Source: Paracoccus aerodenitrificans
Lineage (GTDB): Bacteria > Pseudomonadota > Alphaproteobacteria > Rhodobacterales > Rhodobacteraceae
NCBI RefSeq assembly: GCF_027913215.1
Contig: NZ_CP115784.1
Location: 3,233,501-3,297,500 of the forward strand
DNA length: 64,000 nucleotides
Direction of reading: 5' to 3'
The translations under genes were made by a program, and so were the position numbers. The notes below the pieces were generated by a model, which did not search any database, was not told the DNA's origin, and saw only the letters and a list, made by a program, of their open reading frames with translations. Below are positions 9,812-18,799 of the stretch, one piece after another (the first letter of the stretch is position 1; every line of letters starts with the position of its first letter).

Positions 9812-10399
9812 ATGTATCGCGTTATCGGAAGATCGGACAGCCGCGCCTTCAGGGTTCTCTGGGTGCTTGAGGAACTCGGCCAGCCCTTCGAGCACGATCC
9901 CGCCGCGCCCCGCTCGGATGGTGTGGTGGCGTTCAACCCGGCGGGGAAGGTGCCGGTGCTGGTCGATGACGGCATTCCGATCACCGATTCCACCGCCATC
10001 ATCCAGTATCTCGCGGATCGCCACGGCGGTCTGACCCATCCCGCCGGCACACGCGACCGGGCGCGTCAGGACAGTCTGACCCAGTTCCTGCTGGACGAAT
10101 TCGATGCCGTGCTGTGGACGGCGGCCCGTCACAGTTTCGTTCTGCCTGAAGAACTGCGCGTCTCGGGCATCAAGGATTCGCTGCGATGGGAGTTTCAGCG
10201 CAGTCAGGAGACCCTGAAGCAACGTGTCGGAGAGGGGCCTTTTCTGATGGGTGGCGACATGACCGTGCCGGATGTAATCCTGACACATTGCCTGAGTTGG
10301 GCAATGGCGGCGAGATTTCCGCTGACCGATGGGTGGCTGCCGGACTATATGGCGCGGATGAAGGCGCGTGCCGCCTATCGCCGTGCGGCCGCCAGATAA
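9812..10399 (+). CDS. Glutathione S-transferase family protein
   Basis: A 195-residue cytosolic GST. The N-terminal thioredoxin fold starts MYRVIGRSDSRAFRVLWVLEELG, and VPVLVDDGIPITDSTAIIQYLADRHG is the glutathione-binding loop ending in the conserved acid-Ser pair. An all-helical C-terminal domain follows. CGGAGG precedes the ATG at 9812. Its last 25 bases overlap the 3' end of the convergent flavoprotein gene. The substrate is unknown. Confidence 0.9.
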   Translation: MYRVIGRSDSRAFRVLWVLEELGQPFEHDPAAPRSDGVVAFNPAGKVPVLVDDGIPITDSTAIIQYLADRHGGLTHPAGTRDRARQDSLTQFLLDEFDAVLWTAARHSFVLPEELRVSGIKDSLRWEFQRSQETLKQRVGEGPFLMGGDMTVPDVILTHCLSWAMAARFPLTDGWLPDYMARMKARAAYRRAAAR

Positions 10400-11586
10400 T
10401 CCGCTGCGGCCTGTCCGGCCAAGAGACCCTGACCAAGGCAATGGGTGATCAGATAGCCGCCCGTCGGCGCTTCCCAATCCAGCATTTCACCGGCGGCAAA
10501 GACACCCGGCAGGCCGCGAATCTCCAGCGATGGGGTTAACGCATCCAGCCTGATTCCCCCGGCGGAAGAGATCGCCCGCTCCAGCCCCATCGGCCCCTCA
10601 TGATGAACCGGCAGAGATTTCACACGCCGCGCCCAGTCCTCCGGATCGCGTGGCAAGGTCTGCCCCCATTCCAGCAGCAAAGCGACTTTAACCGGATTTC
10701 CCAGAACCCGGCGCAGCCAGTTCCCGACCGACAGCTTCCCGCGCGGTACGGAAAAGCGTTTCGCAAGCACGGCTTCATCCAGATCCGGCGCAAGATCCAG
10801 CCGCCCCAAAGCACCATCGCGAATCGCCGAGGCGACGCTGTAAACGCCGCCCCCCTCAATTCCCTGCGCCGAGATCACCCATTCCCCGCGACTGGTCCTT
10901 TCGCCTGCGTGAAGCGCGGTGCCTTTGACGGGCTGCCCGAAAAACGGTGCCATCTTCCCGGACCAGTTGATACGTATCCCCATATTCGCGGGACGAAACG
11001 GCGCGACCCCCACATCCCGCGCTGTCAGAAACGGAACCCATGCCGCATCCGATCCCAGTCGCGGCCAGCTTGCCCCGCCAAGCGCTAGCACCACGGCATC
11101 GGGCCGCAGCACCCGATACCCGTCCGGCGTCTCAAAACCGTATCCATCCCCGTCAAAGCCACGCCAGCGCCAGCGCGTCCGCAGATCCACGCCCGCTCGC
11201 CGCAGTCGCGCCAGCCAGGCCCGCAAAAGCGGCGAGGCTTTCATCCCGACCGGAAACACCCGCCCGGTCGAGCCGGTGAAAAGCTCGATCCCCAACCCTC
11301 GCGCCCAGCCCATCACCTCCGCAGGTCCAAAACGGCTTTCATCCTGGCTGAAATATCCCTGGGGGTGCGGGGGCGGGCAGCCCCCGCTTCCGAGGCTGAT
11401 ATTCTGCCTGAACCGCTCATCGGGCTCATCCATCGTCAGATTCAGCCCCGATTTCCCCGCCATCAGGAATTTACGGGCCGGGGTCGGCATCGCCTCGGTG
11501 AGAATCACCCGATGACCGGCCTCTGCAATCGTCCCGGCAGCCATCAGCCCGGCAGGCCCCGCCCCGATAACCAGAGCCTCGGTCAC
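10375..11586 (-). CDS. HI0933/BaiN-type FAD flavoprotein (TIGR03862-like), carrying an in-frame repeat
   Basis: A 403-residue flavoprotein of unknown substrate. The dinucleotide-binding motif is VIGAGPAGLMAAG (residues 6-18), followed by the family motif RKFLMAGKSGLNLT (38-51). GSTGRVFPVGMKASPLLRAWL and the C-terminal FAD box GVFAAGEMLDWEAPTGGY are also family hallmarks. Residues 67-83 (SGGCPPPHPQGYFSQDE) are the translation of a palindromic repeat that also occurs outside genes in this window, so this segment is probably an insertion. Its stop overlaps holA's start (ATGA). Confidence 0.85.
   Translation of the reverse strand: MTEALVIGAGPAGLMAAGTIAEAGHRVILTEAMPTPARKFLMAGKSGLNLTMDEPDERFRQNISLGSGGCPPPHPQGYFSQDESRFGPAEVMGWARGLGIELFTGSTGRVFPVGMKASPLLRAWLARLRRAGVDLRTRWRWRGFDGDGYGFETPDGYRVLRPDAVVLALGGASWPRLGSDAAWVPFLTARDVGVAPFRPANMGIRINWSGKMAPFFGQPVKGTALHAGERTSRGEWVISAQGIEGGGVYSVASAIRDGALGRLDLAPDLDEAVLAKRFSVPRGKLSVGNWLRRVLGNPVKVALLLEWGQTLPRDPEDWARRVKSLPVHHEGPMGLERAISSAGGIRLDALTPSLEIRGLPGVFAAGEMLDWEAPTGGYLITHCLGQGLLAGQAAADYLAAARR
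11338..11387. repeat. Palindromic repeat copy 1, inside a coding sequence
   Basis: It shares TTCATCCTGGC, GAAATATCCC and GGGGGT with copy 2 at 32469-32515, in the same order and spacing. Copy 1 has one extra T before the G run. Both copies end in a GC hairpin; here the stem is 11367-11374 paired with 11380-11387 (8 pairs, loop GGGCA). On the minus strand it is read in frame as residues 67-83 of the flavoprotein. Confidence 0.8.
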
Positions 11587-12611
11587 CGCGAGCCGCGCGG
11601 CGTCATCGTCAGCCGGATCAGGGCACGTTCGATCAATGCCATTTGCGGTGCTCGGGTCGAGCTGCGCAGTTGCAGATCGGTGTCCAGCAGATGATGCACG
11701 GCCTCTTCCAGATTGCGCATGCCCCAGCTTTGCACCTGACGCGCCATGCGGTCGCGGCGCGGCCCGAAAACCGGAGGGCGCAGCCGGGAAAGCCCGGCCT
11801 GCGGCCCGCCCGGATCGGCGCTGGCGGCATGGAGGGCACGGAAATGGCGCAGGGCGGCGATGCAGATCGTCACCGGCGCGATGCCCTGTCCCTCGATCCG
11901 GCGCATCATCTGGCCGAAACGGTCCGATTTACCCTCGGCGACGATATCGATCAGCTCATCCACCTCGGCGTCGATCGTGGCCGGAGCCATCAGCGCAACC
12001 TCGGCGGAACTCAGCGCTGTATCGTCCTGAAACTTGTACAGCGAAATTTTCTCGACCGTCTGGCGGAAATCTCCGGGATCGAGCGCACGGGACAATTCCA
12101 GAAGATCGCGCATCGCGTCACGTTCGATCTCGGTTAGGCCCGCATCTGAGAGCCATCGCGTGATCTCCTCTTCGCCCGGCGGATCGTCATAAATCGGCGT
12201 GGTGACGGCCTGTTGATGCGGTTCGAACAGCTTGCGCAGGGCGGATGATTTGCTCAGCCCGCCAGCGGTCACCACGATCACCGCATCGCCATGCGCCCAT
12301 TCCTCCAGAGCGGCGGCGATGGCGGGTGCTGCGGCATCGGGCGTGTCCTCGACCAGCACAACGCGCTGGCCCGGAAAGAAGCCGACCGCCTTCACCGCAT
12401 CCATCAGCGCCGCCGCATCCTTGCGCAGATCCGCGCCGGGAAGGCGGGTCAGGCGCATTTCCTCATCGGCATTGGGTCCGGTCAGCGCCGCCACGGCCTC
12501 GGCGCGTTTCAGCGCGACGCGCATCGCGTCCTGTCCATAGATCAGAAGCGCGGGCCGGGTCGGGTCCGGTCGCGCCAGATAGCGCCCTATTTCGGCGCCT
12601 TTCAGAATCAT
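11583..12611 (-). CDS. holA: DNA polymerase III delta subunit
   Basis: The clamp-loader wrench subunit that opens the beta clamp. 342 residues, normal for the family. It begins [40 protein letters not shown], the usual HolA N-terminus, and ends in the helical collar domain (ICIAALRHFRALHAA). It is coupled to lptE upstream (ATGA overlap at 12608-12611) and to the flavoprotein downstream. The leuS-lptE-holA order is conserved in Rhodobacteraceae from general knowledge. Confidence 0.92.
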   Translation of the reverse strand: MILKGAEIGRYLARPDPTRPALLIYGQDAMRVALKRAEAVAALTGPNADEEMRLTRLPGADLRKDAAALMDAVKAVGFFPGQRVVLVEDTPDAAAPAIAAALEEWAHGDAVIVVTAGGLSKSSALRKLFEPHQQAVTTPIYDDPPGEEEITRWLSDAGLTEIERDAMRDLLELSRALDPGDFRQTVEKISLYKFQDDTALSSAEVALMAPATIDAEVDELIDIVAEGKSDRFGQMMRRIEGQGIAPVTICIAALRHFRALHAASADPGGPQAGLSRLRPPVFGPRRDRMARQVQSWGMRNLEEAVHHLLDTDLQLRSSTRAPQMALIERALIRLTMTPRGSR

Positions 12612-13108
12612 TGCTGCGGTCGTGGTCCGGTAGCCAGCAGCCAGGTCACGATCCGGTCGGCCAGCATCACCATCAGACGCTCATGCGCGTCGCGTTCCGC
12701 CGAGATCGTCGCAATCGTGGTGCCGACCGCCGAATATGAGGTGAAGCTGGACACCCGGCCCTGTGTGATTACCGCGCCGGTCAGGATATCGGTCAGGGAA
12801 AAATCCGCCGTGCCGTTGACCGAATAGCGCGTCGTCACCTCATCAGCCGTAATCGCCTGCGGAACGCTGGCCGTGGTCAGGCGATATTCCAGCCGGTATG
12901 CGGCGCTGTCCTCATGGCCGAGCCGCTCGATCAGCCTGCGATTCAGCGCGAAACTGTCCACATCGTCAGGTTCGGGCAAGGCCACCCGGCCATGAAGCGC
13001 TGTGCCTGTCCCGCCCGGACCATAGGCCGGTGTCAGCGTACATGCCGCCAGCGACGCCACCGCACCGGCAAGAACCGCCCGGCGGGCGAGGGGGTTACGC
13101 GACCACAT
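12608..13108 (-). CDS. lptE: LPS-assembly lipoprotein LptE
   Basis: The outer-membrane lipoprotein partner of LptD in lipopolysaccharide delivery. 166 residues. Basic N-terminus, hydrophobic stretch and lipobox LAAC with Cys23 give a clear lipoprotein signal. The rest is poorly conserved, as is usual for LptE, and assignment rests mainly on PAYGPGG after the signal and on the leuS-lptE-holA context. It overlaps leuS by 14 bases upstream and holA by 4 bases downstream. Confidence 0.87.
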   Translation of the reverse strand: MWSRNPLARRAVLAGAVASLAACTLTPAYGPGGTGTALHGRVALPEPDDVDSFALNRRLIERLGHEDSAAYRLEYRLTTASVPQAITADEVTTRYSVNGTADFSLTDILTGAVITQGRVSSFTSYSAVGTTIATISAERDAHERLMVMLADRIVTWLLATGPRPQQ

Positions 13109-15632
13109 TGACGATCCGTCCCGGAACCACGATCAGCTTTTTCGGCGGCGCTCCGTCAAGGAAACGCTGCACCGTCTCATCGGCGAGCACCAGCGATTCG
13201 ATTTCCTCGCGGGGCATGTCCTTCGCCACGCTGATCTCGGCCCGGCGCTTACCGTTGATCTGGATCGGCAGAGTGACCGAATCATCGACCAGCCGCGCCG
13301 GATCGGCTTTCGGCCAGCCAGCATCGACAACCATGCCCTGACCGCCCGCCTTGGCCCAGACTTCTTCGGCCAGATGCGGCACCATCGGCGCCATAAGCTG
13401 CGCCATGATCCGCAGCACCTCACGCCGTGCATCGCCGCCGGCGCTGGATTTGCCGATGGCGTTGGCAAGTTCGTACAGCTTTGCCACGGCCTTGTTGAAT
13501 GCAAACCCCTCGATGGATTTCGTCACATCGGCAATGGCGCGATGGGCGCTTCGGGTCAGTTCGGGGTCCTCGCCTCCGTCAGGGATATCATCGGCCAGTC
13601 GCCAGACGCGTGAGAGGAATTTATACGCCGCCTCGGCCCCGGCGGCGGTCCATTCCACGTCACGCTCGGGCGGCGAATCGGACAGCATGAACCAGCGGGC
13701 AGTGTCGGCGCCGAAATTGGCGACGATATTGACGGGGTCCACCACGTTTTTCTTGGATTTCGACATCTTGGCCGAGGGAATCACCGTGACGGGGGTTCCA
13801 TCCGTCAGCTTCCCGTAGGTGACCTCTTCTGGCAGGTGATAGACCGCCCGGCCCTTATCGTTCCGCGTCGTATAGATCTCATGCGTGACCATGCCCTGCG
13901 TGAACAGCGCGTTGAACGGCTCGATTGCCTTTTCGGGTAGATGGCCGGTCTTGACCATCGCGCGGGCGAAGAAGCGGGAATAGAGCAAATGCAGGATCGC
14001 ATGCTCTACACCACCGATATACTGGTCAACATTCATCCAGTAATCGGCATCGGCGCGATTCGTCGGCGTGTCTGCATGGGGCGAGGTGAAGCGGGCGTAG
14101 TACCAGCTCGAATCGACGAAAGTATCCATCGTGTCGGTTTCGCGGGTCGCCGCGCCGCCGCATTTGGGGCAGGTCGCCTGACGCCAGGTCGGGTGGCGGT
14201 CCAGCGGGTTGCCGGGCTGGTCGAAGCTGACATCCTGCGGCAGCAGCACCGGCAGATTCTCTTTCGCCTCGGGCACGGTGCCGCATGTATCGCAATGCAC
14301 GACCGGAATCGGGCAGCCCCAGTAACGCTGCCGCGAAATGCCCCAGTCGCGCAGGCGGTATTTGGTGACGCCTTCGCCATAGCCTTCCGCCTCGGCATGG
14401 TTAATCGCGGCGATCACGGCATTCTCGCCGGTCTGATCGGCCTGACCAGAGAAGCCGCGCACATAGGTCACGATCTCGGATTTCAGCGGCACATAGGGAG
14501 CCTTCGCGACCATTGCATCGGCCTGTTTCAGCGTCATGCCGTGCTCACCGAATGTCGCGCGAATCGGCAGGCCGTATTTCGTGGCGAATTCATGGTCGCG
14601 CTCGTCATGGGCCGGAGAGCCGAAAATCGCGCCGGTGCCGTAATCCATCAACACGAAATTCGCGATCCAGATCGGAAGTTTCCATTCCGGATCAAGAGGA
14701 TGCGTAACGCTCAGCCCGGTGTCGAAACCCATTTTCGGCGCGGTTTCGATGGCTTCCTCGGTTGTGCCGATGCGGCGGCATTCCTCGATGAAAGCCTGAA
14801 TCTCGGGCGAAGATTCGGCCAGATGTTTCACCAGGGGATGATCCGGCGACAGAGCAACAAAGCTTGCGCCCATGAGCGTGTCGGGGCGGGTGGTGTAGAC
14901 TTCGATCTCGTCGAAACCTTTGGGTGCATCGACCGTCCGGAAACGGAATTGCAGGCCGCGCGACTTGCCGATCCAGTTCTGCTGCATCAGCCGGACCTTG
15001 TCGGGCCAGCCTTCCAGACCGTCAATGGCGGACAGAAGCTCTTCGGAGTAATCCGAGATGCGGAAGAACCATTGCGTCAGCTCTTTTCGCTCGACCGGCG
15101 CACCGGAACGCCAGCCCTTGCCGTCGATTACCTGCTCATTCGCCAGCACGGTCATATCGACCGGGTCCCAGTTCACCTGAGCCGATTTGCGGGTGATCAG
15201 CCCGGCATCAAGGAAATCCAGAAAAAGCGCCTGTTGCTGCGCGACATAATCATCATCGCAGGTGGCGAATTCGCGACTCCAGTCGATAGACAGGCCAAGC
15301 GGTTTCAACTGGTCGCGCATGGTGGCGATATTGCCATAGGTCCAGTCGCGCGGATGGCCGCCTTGTTCCATTGCGGCATTCTCGGCGGGCATCCCGAACG
15401 CGTCCCATCCCATCGGGTGCAGCACCGAGAATCCCTGCGCCCGTTTGAACCGGGCCACCACATCGCCCATCGCATAGTTGCGGACATGGCCCATATGGAT
15501 GCGCCCCGAAGGATAGGGGAACATCTCCAGCACGTAATATTTGGGCCGCTCATCCCGTACAGCCTTGAAACTGTCGGCATCGGCCCATGCCTGCTGCCAA
15601 TTAGGTTCGCTGGTTGCGGGATTATAGGACAT
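13095..15632 (-). CDS. leuS: Leucyl-tRNA synthetase
   Basis: Charges tRNA-Leu. 845 residues, full length. Class I signatures are HMGH at residues 46-49 and KMSKS at 622-626. Between them is the CP1 editing domain with the TTRPDTLMG segment, and [12 protein letters not shown] precedes the second half. The anticodon-binding region occupies the C-terminal third. The ATG at 15630-15632 is close to a GGAG that lies in the 3' arm of a strong hairpin (15638-15661), which could regulate translation. Confidence 0.97.
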   Translation of the reverse strand: MSYNPATSEPNWQQAWADADSFKAVRDERPKYYVLEMFPYPSGRIHMGHVRNYAMGDVVARFKRAQGFSVLHPMGWDAFGMPAENAAMEQGGHPRDWTYGNIATMRDQLKPLGLSIDWSREFATCDDDYVAQQQALFLDFLDAGLITRKSAQVNWDPVDMTVLANEQVIDGKGWRSGAPVERKELTQWFFRISDYSEELLSAIDGLEGWPDKVRLMQQNWIGKSRGLQFRFRTVDAPKGFDEIEVYTTRPDTLMGASFVALSPDHPLVKHLAESSPEIQAFIEECRRIGTTEEAIETAPKMGFDTGLSVTHPLDPEWKLPIWIANFVLMDYGTGAIFGSPAHDERDHEFATKYGLPIRATFGEHGMTLKQADAMVAKAPYVPLKSEIVTYVRGFSGQADQTGENAVIAAINHAEAEGYGEGVTKYRLRDWGISRQRYWGCPIPVVHCDTCGTVPEAKENLPVLLPQDVSFDQPGNPLDRHPTWRQATCPKCGGAATRETDTMDTFVDSSWYYARFTSPHADTPTNRADADYWMNVDQYIGGVEHAILHLLYSRFFARAMVKTGHLPEKAIEPFNALFTQGMVTHEIYTTRNDKGRAVYHLPEEVTYGKLTDGTPVTVIPSAKMSKSKKNVVDPVNIVANFGADTARWFMLSDSPPERDVEWTAAGAEAAYKFLSRVWRLADDIPDGGEDPELTRSAHRAIADVTKSIEGFAFNKAVAKLYELANAIGKSSAGGDARREVLRIMAQLMAPMVPHLAEEVWAKAGGQGMVVDAGWPKADPARLVDDSVTLPIQINGKRRAEISVAKDMPREEIESLVLADETVQRFLDGAPPKKLIVVPGRIVNVVA

Positions 15633-15637
15633 GGTGA

Positions 15638-15661
15638 CTCCGGGCGTAGTATTGCCCGGAG
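15638..15661 (-). promoter_or_regulatory. Hairpin covering the leuS ribosome binding site
   Basis: A perfect 8-pair GC-rich stem: 15654-15661 and 15638-15645 on the minus-strand transcript, loop AATACTAC. The 3' arm ends CCGGAG, which contains the only plausible Shine-Dalgarno for leuS, five bases from the ATG. No U tract follows, so it does not look like a terminator of the upstream DUF3576 gene. Confidence 0.55.
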
Positions 15662-15698
15662 GGTTTAACGCTGGCGGGCGTAAGAAGTAAGTCCTTAC

Positions 15699-16190
15699 TT
15701 ACAGCTTGCCGTCTGCCACGCGAAGCTGGCGTGCCCGGGTGAGAATCGCATCTTCGACAGCGCGCACGGTCCCCGGAGCCACAGCCGAACCGCCGGGTCC
15801 CTGCAGCGACAACCGCAGAGAGCGGGCGTCAAGGGCCGGATCGGTGATATGAACCGTTGCGCGATAGCTGCGCCCGCCTCCGGGAGGGGTACCGTATCCG
15901 GTCACGATGACGCCGGTGAAGGGGTCAATCGACTGGATCGGCAGGAAGTTCAGCACCTCAAGGCTGGAATTCCAGAGATATTTGTTCACTGCGACCGTGT
16001 CATTCGTGCTTTGCCGATTCGAGAACAGGTCCCAGATCGAGTTGCCTTCCTCGGTGACGCCATCTGCAATCATTTCCGACGACGCATTCGGCTGCTGCAT
16101 CGTGTCCGATGGCGGGATGCCTCTGCTGCACGCGACCAGCGACATGGTGAGCGCGAATGTTGCGGCAGAGCGGAGCGCAAAACGATTCAT
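15699..16190 (-). CDS. DUF3576 domain lipoprotein
   Basis: A 163-residue predicted lipoprotein of unknown function. The signal reads MNRFALRSAATFALTMSLVAC with lipobox Cys21, so the mature protein is membrane-anchored. The conserved core WNSSLEVLNFLPIQSIDPFTGVI followed by TGYGTPPGGGRSYRATV is characteristic of DUF3576 proteins of alphaproteobacteria. It lies 66 bases upstream of leuS on the same strand. A 16-base palindrome (15685-15700, AAGTAAG-TC-CTTACTT) overlaps its stop codon. Confidence 0.85.
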   Translation of the reverse strand: MNRFALRSAATFALTMSLVACSRGIPPSDTMQQPNASSEMIADGVTEEGNSIWDLFSNRQSTNDTVAVNKYLWNSSLEVLNFLPIQSIDPFTGVIVTGYGTPPGGGRSYRATVHITDPALDARSLRLSLQGPGGSAVAPGTVRAVEDAILTRARQLRVADGKL

Positions 16191-16450
16191 GGCACTGTCC
16201 TTTTATTGCTATGGCCAAAGGCCTTGCCGCTCATTAGCGCGGATCAGCCGGTGCGAACAAGCTTTTCCAGAGTTCCCGGCCCCGGGCCTCGCCGATCACG
16301 GTGTGACCAATGTGCACCACAACAGCGGCAATCAGGTAATATCCGGGGCCTTTTAATTGCATTGCAGGGATGAACGGGCGACACATCAATCATACCAGAA
16401 CTGCACTTACGCGGTTTTGGGGGGAACACCGAGAGACAAGAGGGAACACC

Positions 16451-17512
16451 ATGAAAAAGGTTTTGTTTGCGACCACCGCGCTCGTAATGACCGCAGGTAT
16501 CGCCGCAGCCCAAGAGAACAACGTGGCCGTCACCGGCGACGCCCGTATGGGTCTTATCTATGATGGCGAAGACGCTCAGTTCAGCAGCCGTGCTCGTATC
16601 CGTTTCACCGCCACCGGTGAAAGCGATGCCGGTCTGTCCTACGGTGCGACTTTCCGTGTTGACCACCAGGACGACTCGGGAGGCAAGGCTTCCAACGGTA
16701 CCGCTGGTGCGGTCTGGATTTCGGGTGCCTACGGCAAACTGGAAATGGGCGACGTCGTATCGGCTGCTGAAGAAGCAATCGGTGACCTGTATGCAGTCGG
16801 CTACACCGAAGGCGGCTTTGGCTACGACGTTGAAGAATTCACCTACCTGACCGGTGACGGTGTGAACACCGATCAGGGTCCGAACCTGCTGTACAGCTAC
16901 AGCTTCGATCGCTTCTCGTTCTATGCTTCGGCATCGGATGGCGTCGACACCGATTGGGCGACGACCGATGGCGCTGACGAATATAACGAATTCGGCGATC
17001 GCGACTCCGACGCACTTTCGGATCAGGTTGCTTACTCGATCGCAGCCAAATACGACGCCGGAAACTGGTGGGCCGCCCTTTCCTATGCGAAGCATGACGA
17101 GCAGAAAGAAGTCGGCGTTGCTGCTGGTATCACGATGAACCAGTTCTCGGCGAAAGCTGTTTACCTGGACTATCAGGACCGCGACTCGCTGGTTATCGAA
17201 AGCGGCGGAGCTAACTTCGCTGATATTGGCGTGACCTTCGATAACGGCTACGAGCTTGAAAAGAGCTACGGTCTGTCGGCTGAGTACAACATGGACGCGC
17301 TCACCATCGGTGGTTTCTGGCGCCGGGACGAGTTCAACTCGGACCTGATCAACCCGGTAACCGGCGACGATTTCGGCGATGTTGATGCAGACTCGTTCGG
17401 TCTGGGTGCTGAATACGATTTGGGTGGCGGCGCTGTTCTGGCCGGTGGTATCATCGATACCGACTACCTGAACGACACCGTTGTCGACGCTGGTATCCGC
17501 TTCAAGTTCTGA
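16451..17512 (+). CDS. Outer-membrane porin (Rhodobacter/Paracoccus type)
   Basis: A general-diffusion porin of 353 residues. The signal peptide MKKVLFATTALVMTAGIAAA is followed by a 16-strand barrel pattern of alternating hydrophobic residues with many aromatic girdle residues. The mature protein is strongly acidic, and the C-terminus ends in Phe (GIRFKF), the BAM recognition signal. AAGAGGG lies before the ATG at 16451. Codon use (frequent GCT, GGT, CGT) is more biased than in its neighbours, consistent with high expression. A strong terminator follows directly. The 260 bases upstream hold its promoter region; no element was identified confidently. Confidence 0.92.
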   Translation: MKKVLFATTALVMTAGIAAAQENNVAVTGDARMGLIYDGEDAQFSSRARIRFTATGESDAGLSYGATFRVDHQDDSGGKASNGTAGAVWISGAYGKLEMGDVVSAAEEAIGDLYAVGYTEGGFGYDVEEFTYLTGDGVNTDQGPNLLYSYSFDRFSFYASASDGVDTDWATTDGADEYNEFGDRDSDALSDQVAYSIAAKYDAGNWWAALSYAKHDEQKEVGVAAGITMNQFSAKAVYLDYQDRDSLVIESGGANFADIGVTFDNGYELEKSYGLSAEYNMDALTIGGFWRRDEFNSDLINPVTGDDFGDVDADSFGLGAEYDLGGGAVLAGGIIDTDYLNDTVVDAGIRFKF

Positions 17513-17535
17513 TCCAGTCGATTACCAGAATTCGG

Positions 17536-17568
17536 AAAGAGCGGGCCTTGCGCCCGCTCTTTTCTTTT
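17536..17568 (+). terminator. Rho-independent terminator of the porin gene
   Basis: An 11-pair perfect stem (17536-17546 with 17552-17562), loop CTTGC, then TCTTTT. It ends only 14 bases before the yggS start codon. Confidence 0.93.
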
Positions 17569-17582
17569 GGGACTTATATGTC

Positions 17583-18245
17583 ATGAGTTTGGATGACATC
17601 AGAACCCGCATGGCCAATGCCGAAAAAGCAAGCGGACGCAGCGAAGGCTCGGTTGAACTGATCGCTGTCAGCAAGGTTCAGCCCGATGCCCGTGTGCTGT
17701 CGGTTCTGGATCAGGGCCACCGGATTTTCGGTGAGAATTATGTGCAGGAAGCGCAGGGCAAATGGCCCGGCTGGCGCGAGCGTTACCCGGATCTGAAGCT
17801 GCATATGATCGGGCCGCTGCAATCCAACAAGGCGAAGGCGGCAGTCGGGCTTTTCGATGCCATCCACACGCTGGACCGCATGTCGCTTGCCCGCAAGCTG
17901 GCCACCGCGATAGAGGCGCAGGGGACCGCGCCGGATCTTTTCGTGCAGGTCAATACCGGAGATGAGCCGCAGAAAGCCGGTATCCTGCCGGATGAGCTGG
18001 CGGGGTTTCTGGAGCAGCTTCACGCTCTTGGCCTGCAGCCAAAGGGCCTCATGTGCATTCCGCCCGAATCCGAAGAGGCGCGGCCGCATTTCCGCCTGCT
18101 CCGCAAGCTGGCCGAGGCTGAGGGGCTGACGCAGCTTTCAATGGGGATGAGCGCGGATTTCGAGGAGGCCATCGCCGAGGGTGCGACGCATATCCGTGTC
18201 GGCAGCGCGATTTTCGGGGCGCGGGATTACTCGGATAAGGGCTGA
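17583..18245 (+). CDS. YggS-family PLP homeostasis protein
   Basis: A pyridoxal phosphate-binding protein (PLPBP/YggS family) that buffers PLP and amino acid pools. 220 residues. The PLP Lys is K31 in VELIAVSKVQP. GENYVQEAQGKW, HMIGPLQSNKAK and the phosphate-binding end SMGMSADFEEAIAEGATHIRVGSAIFG are all family-typical. The ATG at 17583 comes 14 bases after the porin terminator's T run and has no Shine-Dalgarno, so the mRNA is either leaderless or begins inside the terminator. Confidence 0.92.
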   Translation: MSLDDIRTRMANAEKASGRSEGSVELIAVSKVQPDARVLSVLDQGHRIFGENYVQEAQGKWPGWRERYPDLKLHMIGPLQSNKAKAAVGLFDAIHTLDRMSLARKLATAIEAQGTAPDLFVQVNTGDEPQKAGILPDELAGFLEQLHALGLQPKGLMCIPPESEEARPHFRLLRKLAEAEGLTQLSMGMSADFEEAIAEGATHIRVGSAIFGARDYSDKG

Positions 18246-18250
18246 GTTTC

Positions 18251-18799
18251 TCAGACCTGCGTCACCGGGGCGCTGCGGCGCATTCCGAGATATTTCGGGA
18301 TTGATGGCGGGACGATCAGTCGGCTGCCGAGCCGGGCGTGTTGTGCGATAAAGGCGATATTCTCGCGGCTGGTCGCAATACATCCCGCGGTCGCGAAGCC
18401 GGGGCGACGCCATTGATGCAGGAAGATCGCAGAGCCTTTGCCGGGGGTGGCATTGGGCCAGTTCCAGTCCGTGATCAGGACGATGTCATAGAGCGGATCG
18501 GCCCGGCGCAGTTTTTCGTGGCTGACGGGACAGGGGGCTTTGACAAGCCGATTATAATTCGGGTCGCCGCTTTTGTCGCACCAGAGATCCCCGGGGCCAA
18601 TCGGTTGCGCCCAAAGAGCAGGGCGGCGGATGCGGTCGGGCCTGTAGTAACAGCCGGTGATGCGGTGTAGCCCTGCGGGGGTGGCTCCGTCGCCCTCGCG
18701 CTTCTCTGCCGACACACCGCCACGGCCAATGCTGCACGGGATCAGGCGACCCAGAAAGCGCAGCCCTGCCGGGGTCAGGAAAAGGTCTTCCGGCGTCAC
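18251..18799 (-). CDS. L,D-transpeptidase (YkuD) family protein
   Basis: 182 residues with a YkuD catalytic core: His128 in FLHQWRRPG and Cys140 in ATAGCIATS form the H-x(n)-S/T-x-G-C-I pattern. This fold crosslinks peptidoglycan or attaches proteins to it. No signal peptide is seen, although the family usually acts in the periplasm, so it may belong to the signal-less YkuD branch of unknown role. Its start overlaps the ribA stop (18796-18799), making an operon. Confidence 0.85.
   Translation of the reverse strand: MTPEDLFLTPAGLRFLGRLIPCSIGRGGVSAEKREGDGATPAGLHRITGCYYRPDRIRRPALWAQPIGPGDLWCDKSGDPNYNRLVKAPCPVSHEKLRRADPLYDIVLITDWNWPNATPGKGSAIFLHQWRRPGFATAGCIATSRENIAFIAQHARLGSRLIVPPSIPKYLGMRRSAPVTQV

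Noticed and set aside
13941..15668. 575-codon open frame opposite leuS
   Set aside because: It is the antisense shadow of a full-length leucyl-tRNA synthetase in GC-rich DNA; its translation has no recognisable domains and no ribosome site.
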